From the NCBI RefSeq assembly GCF_044542075.1, contig NZ_JBITTU010000001.1, positions 1 through 64,000 of the forward strand: a stretch of 64,000 bases of DNA, written 5' to 3'. Both the position numbers and the translations under genes were made by a program. Positions within the stretch are counted from its first letter, which is position 1. Each line of letters starts with the position of its first letter. Below the pieces are notes generated by a model. It made no database searches. It was not told where the DNA came from and saw only the letters and a list, made by a program, of their open reading frames with translations. Source of the stretch: Leeuwenhoekiella sp044542075 (GTDB taxonomy: Bacteria; Bacteroidota; Bacteroidia; Flavobacteriales; Flavobacteriaceae). Below, in pieces: positions 17,736 through 26,813 of the stretch.

Positions 17736-18701
17736 TTAAACTTTAATGGTTGATTTTCCAGATTTTTTAAGTCGATAATTAATACCGGAAATTCCTTGTA
17801 AACCTCCTGTATGAACCGCTAAAATACGGGTATTTTCAGAGAAAAAAGCATTTGAAATAAGATCTGTCAAGCCATACATCATTTTTCCTGTATATATGGG
17901 ATCTAATTGAATATTGCGAGCTTTCTTAAAGGAATTTATAAAAGCTATAAGGTCTGAATTTACCTTTGCATAACCTTCAAAATGGTAATTCTTATTTAAT
18001 TCCCAGTTGTTCTTAGAAGTAAAATTTTCAATCTCTGAGCTTAAAAATTCTCCTTTAAGTGCAGGAAATCCTATTACTTTTTGATGTGATAGACTGCCTT
18101 CTATTAAACCTGCTATCGTTCCTCCTGTTCCTACAGGACACATAATGTAATCGTATTCTGCTGTGTTTTCATTCAAAATCTCTGCACAACCCTTTACAGC
18201 CAGATGGTTTGTTCCACCTTCAGGGATCTCATAAAAATCTCCAAATTTCTGTTTTAGGCTTTCGCGAAAAGATGTCGAATTCTTCAAACGATAATCAGAT
18301 CTAGAAACAAAATAAAACCTCATCCCACAATCGTAAGCTAAACGTAACGTAGCATTTTGCTGAAGGGTTTTAGTTAAATCAATACCTAGCTCTTCTCCAC
18401 GAATTATACCTATAGTTTTGAAACCACAAATTTGACCAGCCTTTGCGGTTGCTGCAATATGATTAGAGAAGGCACCACCATAGGTTAAGAGCGTGTCTTT
18501 CCGTTGCTCTTGAGCTTCAATTAAATTGTATTTAAGCTTTCTAAATTTATTTCCTGAAACTTCTTTATGCAGGAGGTCTTCTCGCAAAATAGAAACGAAA
18601 ACATTATTAGACCTAAATATGTGATCATCTATATTTTGTATAGACACTTGTTTTTCTGAAGAAAAGAGCAATTGAGGATTTGCCATAATAGGTTTTATCA
18701 T
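17736..18701 (-). CDS. PLP-dependent ACC deaminase / D-cysteine desulfhydrase family enzyme
   Basis: The 321-residue protein belongs to the fold-type II PLP family. The PLP lysine is in SGNKFRKLKYNL, and TYGGAFSNHIAATA and CPVGTGGTIAGLIEG are the substrate and phosphate-binding loops. Members act on D-cysteine or 1-aminocyclopropane-1-carboxylate; which substrate applies here cannot be read from the sequence. A perfect -7 element TATTTTTG ends two bases before the ATG at 18701, so the real start may be the next ATG at 18686. It is the first gene of the three-gene hemL operon. Confidence 0.85.
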   Translation of the reverse strand: MIKPIMANPQLLFSSEKQVSIQNIDDHIFRSNNVFVSILREDLLHKEVSGNKFRKLKYNLIEAQEQRKDTLLTYGGAFSNHIAATAKAGQICGFKTIGIIRGEELGIDLTKTLQQNATLRLAYDCGMRFYFVSRSDYRLKNSTSFRESLKQKFGDFYEIPEGGTNHLAVKGCAEILNENTAEYDYIMCPVGTGGTIAGLIEGSLSHQKVIGFPALKGEFLSSEIENFTSKNNWELNKNYHFEGYAKVNSDLIAFINSFKKARNIQLDPIYTGKMMYGLTDLISNAFFSENTRILAVHTGGLQGISGINYRLKKSGKSTIKV

Positions 18702-18942
18702 ACAAAAATAATGACATTTTTAATCCTAAGAAGTACTATGCCACAAAAGCTTTAAAATACAAACACCTTAATTTAAACGCACTTAATCGGGAACAACTCA
18801 CTTAAGTAAAACATAACACTCATTTTAACTATACTTAATTAGTTAAAATACAGGTAAAAAGCAACTATATGCCGATAAAAAACATATTTTTGCACACTCC
18901 ACAAGACTATACATAACATTTAATAGCCCCTAATAATTTTAT

Positions 18943-20736
18943 ATGCGAATAAAATTACTTCCCCTAAAGTTTTCCTTTTTAATTATCGTGTTGTGCTTTT
19001 CATTAGCTTCACACGCACAGGTAGGTATTGGGACTACCACACCTGCAAACGGATCGCTTCTTGACATAGAAGCATCAGATAAAGGTCTTTTAATTCCGCG
19101 AGTAAGTCTTACAGGGATAACAGATAACACTACGATTACACCGTCTGCTACTAAAGGCTTATTAGTTTTTAATCAAGCAGTGACAACAGGAGCTAATGCT
19201 GTAACTGAAGGCTTTTACTACTGGGATGGCACAAAATGGGTTGCCCTTACCACTCCCGCTGCAACAGGCGATAATATCTATACTGTAGATGGAACTTTAG
19301 CAGAAGATCGAGTTGTTTCTCAAGAAGATAAGAAAATTGAATTTACATCTGTAGGTGCACAAGATGCTTTTACACTCAGACGCTCTGCAAATGCGAATGC
19401 ATCAGGATTAGCGTTTAGAAATTCGGGAAGTTCATATGATGCCTCAGTTTATATGGAGTCTGGAACAAACACTGGCCTTGCAGTGGCAACAGGAGGAAAT
19501 AATCCCGATATTACTACTTTAGGTTTAACCGCTGTGTTCAATAATGATCAAACCACCTCATTTAGCAAAAGTTTAAACGTATATGAAGGTGATGCTAATC
19601 TTAATGATATTACCGCATCACTTTACTCTACTGCTGATGATGGAGTATTAGATCTGTTTGAAAATAATACATACAATCATCGTATAGCTGCAAATGGACC
19701 GACCATATTTAATGAAAAAGGCCTAAACTTAAACTTTAGAGTAGAAACTGATGCTGATGAAAATACACTTTTTATACAGGGTAGTACAAATCGAATTGGT
19801 ATAAAAACGGCAACTCCACAAGGTAGTCTTCACGTTTATGAAGATACCGGTACGACACTTGCGGGCAACGCAGGGACAATTGTACTTGAGCATGGTAATG
19901 CCGGGGGACAATCATCAATCTTGTTTAAAAGTTCTGTAAATGCTGTGAGTGATTACGGTTATATTAAATATTCTGATGATGGTAGTGGTAACGGTTCTAC
20001 CACAGAAAACAGTCTATTAGAAATTGGAGTACAAAATGATGGTATAGGTGCTAACCAAGATGATATTAATATAACTCCTACCGGCAATTTAGGAATAAGT
20101 AATACTGCTCCAAAAGAAAAACTACACATTGGGGGAGCAAATTCTACTATACGTGTTGATGGTTTAAACCGTCCTAACAATACTAACAATGTACAAAATG
20201 ACCCCATGCCAGTTTATGTAGACGATAATGGTACAATGGTTTTACAGCCCTCGTTAGTGCAAACATTTATGCCTGTAAATCGAGTGAACTTTCTAACTGG
20301 CACTAATAATTCAGTAACTTCTGATAGTGGAACTGGCGCTTCAAAAGATCGCCTACTTCTTACTGAAACAATAACACTTTCCCAAAAGTCACTTGTACAA
20401 TTAATATACTTTTATAGTGTATCAATAACAAGAAGAGACGGAAATGCTATTGTTGATGGAGCCCCTAGATTATACCGTGGTTGGATAACAGTGAATGATG
20501 GAGCTGAACACTTTGCATATGATACAGGGACATATACTAATGCAAACGGTGGAAATGGTGGCCCTACAGTCTACGCAGCTGGTTACTATTATTTAAATGG
20601 AACATCTTATGTTGAATTGCCGGCAGGTACCCATACACTTAAATTATATGGGAGAGGTTTTGGAGCTGAATATGATTATAAAATGATTTTTGGAGAATCT
20701 GATTATGATCGCTTCCAAGTAATTGTTCACCGTTAA
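18943..20736 (+). CDS. Exported cell-surface protein of unknown function
   Basis: The 597-residue protein has a signal peptide followed by QVGIGTTTPANGSLLDIEA, the N-terminal pattern common to many Bacteroidota exported proteins. The sequence is Asn, Thr, Gly and Asp-rich, consistent with a repetitive beta structure; TPQGSLHVYEDTG and APKEKLHIGGANS look like spaced repeats of that pattern. The C-terminal 130 residues form a separate beta-rich domain (VPAGTHTLKLYGRGFG-like). A -7 element TATTTTTG lies at 18885-18892. The stop codon overlaps the stop of the convergent HExxH gene. No enzyme function is suggested. Confidence 0.72.
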   Translation: MRIKLLPLKFSFLIIVLCFSLASHAQVGIGTTTPANGSLLDIEASDKGLLIPRVSLTGITDNTTITPSATKGLLVFNQAVTTGANAVTEGFYYWDGTKWVALTTPAATGDNIYTVDGTLAEDRVVSQEDKKIEFTSVGAQDAFTLRRSANANASGLAFRNSGSSYDASVYMESGTNTGLAVATGGNNPDITTLGLTAVFNNDQTTSFSKSLNVYEGDANLNDITASLYSTADDGVLDLFENNTYNHRIAANGPTIFNEKGLNLNFRVETDADENTLFIQGSTNRIGIKTATPQGSLHVYEDTGTTLAGNAGTIVLEHGNAGGQSSILFKSSVNAVSDYGYIKYSDDGSGNGSTTENSLLEIGVQNDGIGANQDDINITPTGNLGISNTAPKEKLHIGGANSTIRVDGLNRPNNTNNVQNDPMPVYVDDNGTMVLQPSLVQTFMPVNRVNFLTGTNNSVTSDSGTGASKDRLLLTETITLSQKSLVQLIYFYSVSITRRDGNAIVDGAPRLYRGWITVNDGAEHFAYDTGTYTNANGGNGGPTVYAAGYYYLNGTSYVELPAGTHTLKLYGRGFGAEYDYKMIFGESDYDRFQVIVHR

Positions 20737-21062
20737 TTCAAGTACTTCAAAAAACCCCAAACTTGTCGGTTTTTTAAATATTCAAAATCTCGCTCCTTAG
20801 CATAAGCTTCTTTTTCAAAACTTATAGCATGATACGCTGCGTGTCTAGATTTTAAATGTATTAGATGTATTAAATACTCAGTGAAATACCAAAGGTAAAA
20901 TGGGATTATTAGTAATTCTATTTGTTGCCTAAGATGTATGCGCTCGTGATTAATGAATACAGCATCTTCTTTTAAACCCACACGTTTAACGAAAATAAAT
21001 GGCCAAAAAGCACAGCCTATAAACTTCCTAAACAAGATAGGTGCATGAATTAAAATAGCCAT
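20733..21062 (-). CDS. Small membrane protein with an HExxH motif
   Basis: The 109-residue protein has at least one clear hydrophobic stretch (IELLIIPFYLWYFTEYLI). Just before it is FINHERIHLRQQ, which contains HERIH, the HExxH zinc-metallopeptidase pattern, and a downstream SFEKEAYAKE supplies acidic residues. It resembles minimal M48/M56-like Bacteroidota membrane proteins but is much shorter than known proteases, so activity is unproven. It starts with ATG, is divergent from the DUF5522 gene, and its stop codon interleaves with that of the upstream surface protein gene. Confidence 0.68.
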   Translation of the reverse strand: MAILIHAPILFRKFIGCAFWPFIFVKRVGLKEDAVFINHERIHLRQQIELLIIPFYLWYFTEYLIHLIHLKSRHAAYHAISFEKEAYAKERDFEYLKNRQVWGFLKYLN

Positions 21063-21150
21063 TTAAAGAGTATCATTGTACTTATAAAATTCGAAATTAG
21101 ATTTAAGTCTTTATTTACACAAGTCTTATTGATCTTTTATACCTTTAATT

Positions 21151-21312
21151 GTGAGTCAATTTAAAAAACAAATACCGTTAGAAGAAGGCGATTATTATTT
21201 AACACCAGAAGGCTATAGATGCTTTACAGAGCAATACCACTTAAAGAGAGGATATTGTTGCAAAAGTGGGTGCAGACATTGCCCTTATGATTATGATAAA
21301 TCACGCAGCTAA
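21151..21312 (+). CDS. DUF5522 family small Cys-rich protein
   Basis: This 53-residue gene begins with GTG and was found by direct reading. The product contains the family hallmark RCFTEQYHLKRGYCCKSGC followed by RHCPYDYD, with five cysteines in the core that could bind a metal. The family is widespread and of unknown function. It is divergent from the HExxH gene with 88 bases between them, which must hold both promoters. Confidence 0.87.
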   Translation: MSQFKKQIPLEEGDYYLTPEGYRCFTEQYHLKRGYCCKSGCRHCPYDYDKSRS

Positions 21313-21389
21313 TTATCTGATCTTGGTATAATTATTGATACTTATAAAATAGAATTTGCTCATTTTCAATAACCCATAAAATATTTCAT

Positions 21390-21932
21390 ATGAAAAAATT
21401 AAAACCCTTTATTCTGCTTGCTGTAGCAGTACTGCTTTCGGCGTGTAGCACTGTGCGAGTATCATCAGATTATGATCAGAGCGCAAATTTTAGTGAATAC
21501 AAAACCTTTGCTTTTTTTAAACCCGGTATAGATAAGGCTGAAATTTCTGATCTTGACAAAAAAAGAATATTGCGTGCAATTGAAGATAATATGCTTGCTA
21601 AAGGCTTTGTAAAATCTGACAATCCTGCAATGCTGGTAAGCATCTTTACTACAGCGCAACAACGTGTTGATGTATATAACAATTTTGGTTGGGGCTGGGG
21701 AGCCTGGGGTCCCTGGGGACCTTTTGGCGGCGGCTTTGGTAATACCGTTTCAAGAACTACCGAAGGCACTTTATATATAGACCTAATAGATGCCGGCAAA
21801 AAAGAACTCGTGTGGCAAGGTCAGGGAACTGGTTATTTAGCTAGAGATGTTGAAAGAAAACAAGAACGTATCAACGAAATTGTAGGAGAAATTATGCAAG
21901 AATATCCTCCTAAAAAAATGGCCTCTAATTAA
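21390..21932 (+). CDS. DUF4136 family lipoprotein
   Basis: The 180-residue protein carries a lipobox (VLLSACSTVRV, Cys19), then the DUF4136 pattern: DYDQSANFSEYKTFAFF, DKKRILRAIEDNMLAKGF and GTLYIDLIDAGKKELVWQG. A Trp/Gly-rich insert (NFGWGWGAWGPWGPFGGG) lies around residues 98-115. The family is a common envelope lipoprotein of unknown role. It is followed by a bidirectional terminator shared with the convergent enoyl-CoA hydratase gene. Confidence 0.9.
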   Translation: MKKLKPFILLAVAVLLSACSTVRVSSDYDQSANFSEYKTFAFFKPGIDKAEISDLDKKRILRAIEDNMLAKGFVKSDNPAMLVSIFTTAQQRVDVYNNFGWGWGAWGPWGPFGGGFGNTVSRTTEGTLYIDLIDAGKKELVWQGQGTGYLARDVERKQERINEIVGEIMQEYPPKKMASN

Positions 21933-21946
21933 GAGATCCTTTTATT

Positions 21947-21975
21947 AAAAAAGCCCTCATTGAGGGCTTTTTTTT
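21947..21975. terminator. Bidirectional terminator
   Basis: AAAAAAGCCCTCA pairs with TGAGGGCTTTTTT, with T-runs in both directions. It ends the DUF4136 gene (plus). On the minus strand its arm overlaps the enoyl-CoA hydratase stop codon. Confidence 0.88.
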
Positions 21976-22726
21976 ATGCGTAAGATTTTAATTTTTCTTT
22001 AGTAAACTTTGACAAAACTAGATTACCACTTATAGAAGCTCGCTCTTCGAGAAAACTTGACCAGTGGTCTGTACCCTCCCAAAAAATACGCTTTGCCTGC
22101 TTCGTAGCTTCCGGGTTATAGGATGCTAGATTGTTTGCTAAATCTTTTATAGCCAGATCCAGCTCCTCTACAGAATTATAAACTTCAGCATATAAACCTT
22201 GAGCTTGTGCCCAAGATGCGTCATAAAATGCTGTAGCATTAAAAGTCATCTGTGAACTTGCGGACACACCAATTTTACGAGTTACCGCCGGTTCTATTAC
22301 AAAAGGTCCAATCCCTATTGTTAATTCGCTAAGTTTAACTGAAGCAAATTTAGAAGCAAAACAATAATCTGCCGCCGCCGCGATACCTACTCCACCTCCT
22401 ACAGCTTTTCCTTGGATACGTGCTATTATAGGCAGCGGACACGATCGCATTGCTAATATAACCTTAGCAAAACCCATAAAAAAGCTTTTCCCCTCATCTT
22501 GATTACTTATAGCAATTAGTTCTTTAAAACTTGCACCTGCACAAAAGGTACGATCACCACCACTCTTTAATATTAGTACTCTTAAATTACTCATCTTTCC
22601 GGCTTCAATAATCTTGTTTTCGAGATCACTTAGGATACTGCTGGGCAGCGCATTGTGATCTGGAGTAGAAAAGGTAAGTATGCCTACGGCATTCTCAATA
22701 TCAAGGCTTACAAAAGAACTTTGCAT
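21974..22726 (-). CDS. Enoyl-CoA hydratase/isomerase family protein
   Basis: The 250-residue crotonase-fold protein has oxyanion-hole segments RTFCAGASFKEL and IQGKAVGGGVGIAAAADYCF and the SELTIGIGPFVIEPAVTRKIG segment. It would act on CoA thioesters in fatty acid or amino acid breakdown. The usual hydratase catalytic glutamates are not both obvious around IGIGPF, so the exact reaction is open. Its start is divergent from the aromatic amino acid hydroxylase gene, with 117 bases between. Confidence 0.88.
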   Translation of the reverse strand: MQSSFVSLDIENAVGILTFSTPDHNALPSSILSDLENKIIEAGKMSNLRVLILKSGGDRTFCAGASFKELIAISNQDEGKSFFMGFAKVILAMRSCPLPIIARIQGKAVGGGVGIAAAADYCFASKFASVKLSELTIGIGPFVIEPAVTRKIGVSASSQMTFNATAFYDASWAQAQGLYAEVYNSVEELDLAIKDLANNLASYNPEATKQAKRIFWEGTDHWSSFLEERASISGNLVLSKFTKEKLKSYA

Positions 22727-22831
22727 AAATATTATTTAGTAAATGAATATTATAATTAAATATTCCTCAAATTTAAACTTATAAACTAAGAATGTCTGAA
22801 ATTTGATTCTATCAACTTGAGACAATCTTTG

Positions 22832-22839
22832 TAAATTTG
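22832..22839 (+). promoter_or_regulatory. -7 element TAAATTTG of the hydroxylase gene
   Basis: TAAATTTG matches TAnnTTTG and ends four bases before the ATG at 22844, the same spacing as at lipB. A leaderless transcript is implied. The nearest upstream TTG sequences are 12 and 26 bases away, outside the ideal spacing. Confidence 0.45.
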
Positions 22840-22843
22840 ATTT

Positions 22844-24616
22844 ATGAATTCAGAATTAGATAAAAATATAGAAACTAATCCACTTATAGAGCGCCTTCCT
22901 GCTCATTTAAAGCAATTCATAAAGCCACAGCATTATGACGCTTACACTCCCATAAATCAGGCAGTGTGGCGCTATGTAATGCGTAAAAACTTTGACTATC
23001 TCGCTACTGTGGCTCATAAATCATATGTAGATGGTTTAAATAAAACCGGTATTTCTATAGATCACATACCTAATATGTATGGTATGAACCGTATTTTGAA
23101 AGAGATAGGTTGGGCTGCAGTTGCTGTAGATGGTTTTATACCTCCGGCAGCATTTATGGAGTTTCAAGCTTACAAAGTCTTAGTTATTGCCTCAGATATA
23201 AGACAATTAGAACATATTGAATATACACCCGCACCAGATATTATACACGAGGGTGCAGGTCACGCACCTATTATTGCAAATCCTGAATATGCAGAATACC
23301 TAAGACGTTTTGGAGAGATAGGATGCAAAGCTATTTCTTCGGCTAAAGATTACCAACTTTATGAGGCTGTACGTAAACTTTCAATTTTAAAAGAGGCCGA
23401 AGATTCTTCTGAACGTGAAATTGAGGAAACAGAAAATGAGGTAGCTCATTTGCAAAATAATATGGGTGAGCCTAGTGAGATGGCGCTTATACGTAACTTA
23501 CATTGGTGGACAGTTGAATACGGCTTAATAGGTAGCCTAGAAAATCCTAAAATCTACGGAGCCGGTCTTTTATCTTCTATAGGCGAGAGCGCCTGGTGTA
23601 TGACCGATGCCGTGAAAAAAATACCTTATAGTCCTGCTGCGGCCTATCAAGAGTTTGATATCACAAAACCACAACCCCAGCTTTATGTTACTCCTAACTT
23701 TGCCTATTTAAGCGAAGTTTTAGAAGAGTTTGCAAATACCATGGCTGTAAGAACCGGTGGCCCTGAGGGGATTGATAAGCTTATAAAAAGTAAGAATCTT
23801 GGTACTGTAGAATTAAGTACAGGACTTCAAATCTCTGGCGTTTTTAAAAATATTATAATTCATAAAAACAAAGTTGCTTATATTCAAACTGAAGGTAAAA
23901 CTGCTCTATCTTATCACGAGAAAGAGCTTATAGGTCACGGCACGCTGAACCATACTCAAGGATATGGCACCGCATTAGGTAAACTAGAGGGTATAAATCT
24001 GGCAATTGAAGATATGAGCCCTAAAGATCTACAAGCTTATAAAATTTTTGAAGGTGAAAAAATTGAATTAAAATTTGAGGGAAATATTTTAGTTAGTGGT
24101 GAAATTATTACTGGCACCCGAAATCTAAAAGGTAAAATCATTCTTATTAGTTTTAGAGATTGTACTGTTTCTCAAGGAGAACAAATTTTATTTAAACCTG
24201 AATGGGGAGTTTACCATCTGGGTGTTGGAAAGCGAATAGCTTCTGCATTTTCAGGCCCGGCAGATTTTAATTCGTTTAATTTAATAAATCATCAGGTTAG
24301 CAGCAGCACGGTTAAAACAGCTTATAATGAAAAACGCCGAGAGCTCGAAAATCTCTATCTGGCCGTTAGAAATTATAGAGAAGGGAAAAACACTCAATTT
24401 TCACCTGAAGCTGTTTTTGATATTTTAAAAGAATACCACTCAAATGATTGGTTACTTTCTATAGAATTGTACGAGCTCGCAGTTGCAGATAATATAGAGA
24501 ATCTAAAATTAGCCGTTTTAAAACACTTAGAACAATTACAATCTCAAAAACCAAAACTAAAACACCTTATTAAAGATGGTTTAGATCTGATTAACAACTC
24601 ACACGTATTAAATTAA
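22844..24616 (+). CDS. Aromatic amino acid (phenylalanine) hydroxylase, long form
   Basis: The 590-residue protein has the pterin-dependent hydroxylase catalytic domain in its first 320 residues. The iron-binding motif DIIHEGAGHAPI is clear, followed by the LHWWTVEYGLIG segment and a distal SIGES. It would convert phenylalanine to tyrosine using a pterin and O2. The C-terminal 270 residues are an extra region not present in the short bacterial PhhA enzymes; the long form occurs in Bacteroidota. It converges on the response-regulator gene with two bases between stop codons and no terminator seen. Confidence 0.9.
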   Translation: MNSELDKNIETNPLIERLPAHLKQFIKPQHYDAYTPINQAVWRYVMRKNFDYLATVAHKSYVDGLNKTGISIDHIPNMYGMNRILKEIGWAAVAVDGFIPPAAFMEFQAYKVLVIASDIRQLEHIEYTPAPDIIHEGAGHAPIIANPEYAEYLRRFGEIGCKAISSAKDYQLYEAVRKLSILKEAEDSSEREIEETENEVAHLQNNMGEPSEMALIRNLHWWTVEYGLIGSLENPKIYGAGLLSSIGESAWCMTDAVKKIPYSPAAAYQEFDITKPQPQLYVTPNFAYLSEVLEEFANTMAVRTGGPEGIDKLIKSKNLGTVELSTGLQISGVFKNIIIHKNKVAYIQTEGKTALSYHEKELIGHGTLNHTQGYGTALGKLEGINLAIEDMSPKDLQAYKIFEGEKIELKFEGNILVSGEIITGTRNLKGKIILISFRDCTVSQGEQILFKPEWGVYHLGVGKRIASAFSGPADFNSFNLINHQVSSSTVKTAYNEKRRELENLYLAVRNYREGKNTQFSPEAVFDILKEYHSNDWLLSIELYELAVADNIENLKLAVLKHLEQLQSQKPKLKHLIKDGLDLINNSHVLN

Positions 24617-24618
24617 AT

Positions 24619-25014
24619 TTAGGGTAACGAACTTTTAATATCTTCTAATTGCTCTATAGTTATAGGCTTAATAACATAGTTAGACACACTATTAAACTTT
24701 TTAGCACGCTTTAAATCTCTGGGGTCTATTGATGAGGTGAGTATGTAGATAGTCATCTCCTTTGGTGGATTAATTTTAGTAAATTCTTCTAGAAATTCCC
24801 AACCATCCATCACGGGCATGTTAAGGTCAAGCAACACTAATTGCGGAACGTCTTCCCCTTTATTTAAAATTGCTGTTAATGACTCTAATGCTTCTTGACC
24901 ATTTGAAAAAACAAGAAAGTTCTCACAAAACTGAGTGAGTTTCATCATCTTTTTAATTCCAAATATAAATATAGGATCGTCATCGACGATGCATGCCAGT
25001 TTAATTTTTTTCAT
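24619..25014 (-). CDS. Single-domain response regulator
   Basis: The 131-residue CheY-like receiver shows the acidic pair in CIVDDDPIF, the phospho-acceptor Asp in LVLLDLNMPVMDGWEF, the conserved Thr in IYILTSS and the Lys in NYVIKPI. There is no output domain. It overlaps the histidine kinase gene by 14 bases, so the two are co-translated and very likely form a phosphorelay. Its downstream target is unknown. Confidence 0.95.
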   Translation of the reverse strand: MKKIKLACIVDDDPIFIFGIKKMMKLTQFCENFLVFSNGQEALESLTAILNKGEDVPQLVLLDLNMPVMDGWEFLEEFTKINPPKEMTIYILTSSIDPRDLKRAKKFNSVSNYVIKPITIEQLEDIKSSLP

Positions 25015-26791
25015 GAAGTTTTATTGTAAATGTGGTCCCTTCGCCTACTTTGCTTTGTACAGTTATTGCTCCTCCCATAACCTCAACTTGAGATTTAGTC
25101 ATATAGAGACCTAAGCCACGTGCATCAGAATGTTTATGAAAGGTTTTATAAAGACCAAAGATGCGATCTCCATAACGCTCTAGATTAATACCTAGACCAT
25201 TATCTGAAGCAGTGATAATCACATAACCGTTAATACGTTCTGCTGAAATTTGCAACCAGGATTTACGTTTTGGATCTCTGTATTTAATCGCATTTGTAAT
25301 AATATTTAGAACAATGCTTTCTAAATAGGCTGGCACTGCATAAATTTTAAATCCTTCAGCAACGCGGTTGACAATTTGAAAATTTACCTCGACCATAAGA
25401 CCTCGTACAGACCGTATTCCATTTTCTATATACTTGTACAAATCTAACTCCTCTTTGTCCTGGTAATTTATATCTACAGATACCACATCGTTTAAATGTG
25501 ATATGGTTTCTGTTAACATTGATGAGGCTTGAGCAAGCATATCAAATTGCATTTCACGCTCTTCTTCATCTTTTTCATTTTTCAAAAAATCAATTAACAT
25601 ACCTATATTACTAGAATGGGATCTTAAATTATGAGATACGATATGCGCAAAATTAATTAAGCGTGTATTTTGATTTGTAGTAACTTCAATGAAGCGATTT
25701 ATTTCTTCATTTTTTTTCTTAAGCTCTGTAATATCCTGTATCTGAGCAATAATCTTATTAGGTTTTCCTTTAGAATCATAGTTTAAAGAAAAATAAGTTT
25801 TAGCTATTATAGAATTACCATTCTTATGCAGTAAATTCTGCTCATTTTCAATTTTATGAGAGTGTTGATGGTATAAGTTTTTTATTAAAAGATAGTTCTT
25901 CTGAAATTCTTCGGGCTTGTATAAATCTGTGATTTTTTTCTTCAGAAATTGATTCTTATTATATCCAAATACGTTCTCACAAGCCTCATTAACTTCTAAA
26001 ATTTTAAAATTCTCAACGTCGATAATAAGAAATGCAATAGGTGTATTTTCGAAGGCAAGTCTAAATTGTTTTTCACTTATACTTAATTGTTCATTTTTAA
26101 GGACCCTATCTGTAATATCTTGAAAAGTACCTAAGAGTCGCACGCAATGACCGTCTTCAAATTCTGCTTTACCTCTGGCGTTTACATAGATTTCCTTACC
26201 CAGATAGGTTATGATAGTAAAATCTTCGTCCCAGGACTCACCGTATTCAATAGCTCGATTAATTACTTGCGTAAGACGCGCTCTATCTTCTCCCTCTTTG
26301 TAAAAATTAATACCAGTGTCTAAGTCTAGTTGAAAATCATCTGGTATCTCATGTATCTTTCGGGTAACCTCAGACCAATATATATTCTTTGTAATTAAAT
26401 TTAGCTCCCAAAAACCTATATAAGCGACCTTGTTAGTTTGCTTTAAAAGCTCTTCTTTTCTATATTCTTCTGGTCGTGTACTTAAAATACGTTGCGCTAA
26501 AATAAAAGTCTCACCTTCGGTTTCAAATTTGCCAAACTTATATTTGTAACGCACCTGCTTAATTGGTATGTCAACAATAAAATGAGCATTACCCTCAATA
26601 AGTGCCTCATTTATTGCTTTCTCAAATCTTACTGATATGTCAATTTGCGTATTGCGAGATTTTTCTAATTCTCGCTTAACCGTATTTTTCCATTCTTTTG
26701 AAGATGATAAGACATTACAATCTTTATCAAAAACAGCCAGTGAACCCGGCAACATATTAATAGCTTCTAGTGTGGGAGAAGTAATTTTCAT
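25001..26791 (-). CDS. PAS-domain sensor histidine kinase
   Basis: The 596-residue kinase has an N-terminal PAS-like segment, a PAS/PAC unit (about residues 95-230, ending LLGTFQDITDR), a second PAS (about 235-365, FRLAFENTPIAFLIIDVEN), a dimerisation/phospho-acceptor helix with His in IVSHNLRSHSSNIG and a HATPase with NIITNAIKYR, SDNGLGI and RGLGLYMTK. No transmembrane segment is visible, so it is cytoplasmic. The open frame starts with TTG at 26812; I chose the ATG at 26791, 22 bases after the upstream stop. It overlaps the response regulator. Confidence 0.93.
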   Translation of the reverse strand: MKITSPTLEAINMLPGSLAVFDKDCNVLSSSKEWKNTVKRELEKSRNTQIDISVRFEKAINEALIEGNAHFIVDIPIKQVRYKYKFGKFETEGETFILAQRILSTRPEEYRKEELLKQTNKVAYIGFWELNLITKNIYWSEVTRKIHEIPDDFQLDLDTGINFYKEGEDRARLTQVINRAIEYGESWDEDFTIITYLGKEIYVNARGKAEFEDGHCVRLLGTFQDITDRVLKNEQLSISEKQFRLAFENTPIAFLIIDVENFKILEVNEACENVFGYNKNQFLKKKITDLYKPEEFQKNYLLIKNLYHQHSHKIENEQNLLHKNGNSIIAKTYFSLNYDSKGKPNKIIAQIQDITELKKKNEEINRFIEVTTNQNTRLINFAHIVSHNLRSHSSNIGMLIDFLKNEKDEEEREMQFDMLAQASSMLTETISHLNDVVSVDINYQDKEELDLYKYIENGIRSVRGLMVEVNFQIVNRVAEGFKIYAVPAYLESIVLNIITNAIKYRDPKRKSWLQISAERINGYVIITASDNGLGINLERYGDRIFGLYKTFHKHSDARGLGLYMTKSQVEVMGGAITVQSKVGEGTTFTIKLHEKN

Positions 26792-26813
26792 TTTATTGTT
26801 CTTGGTATACAAA

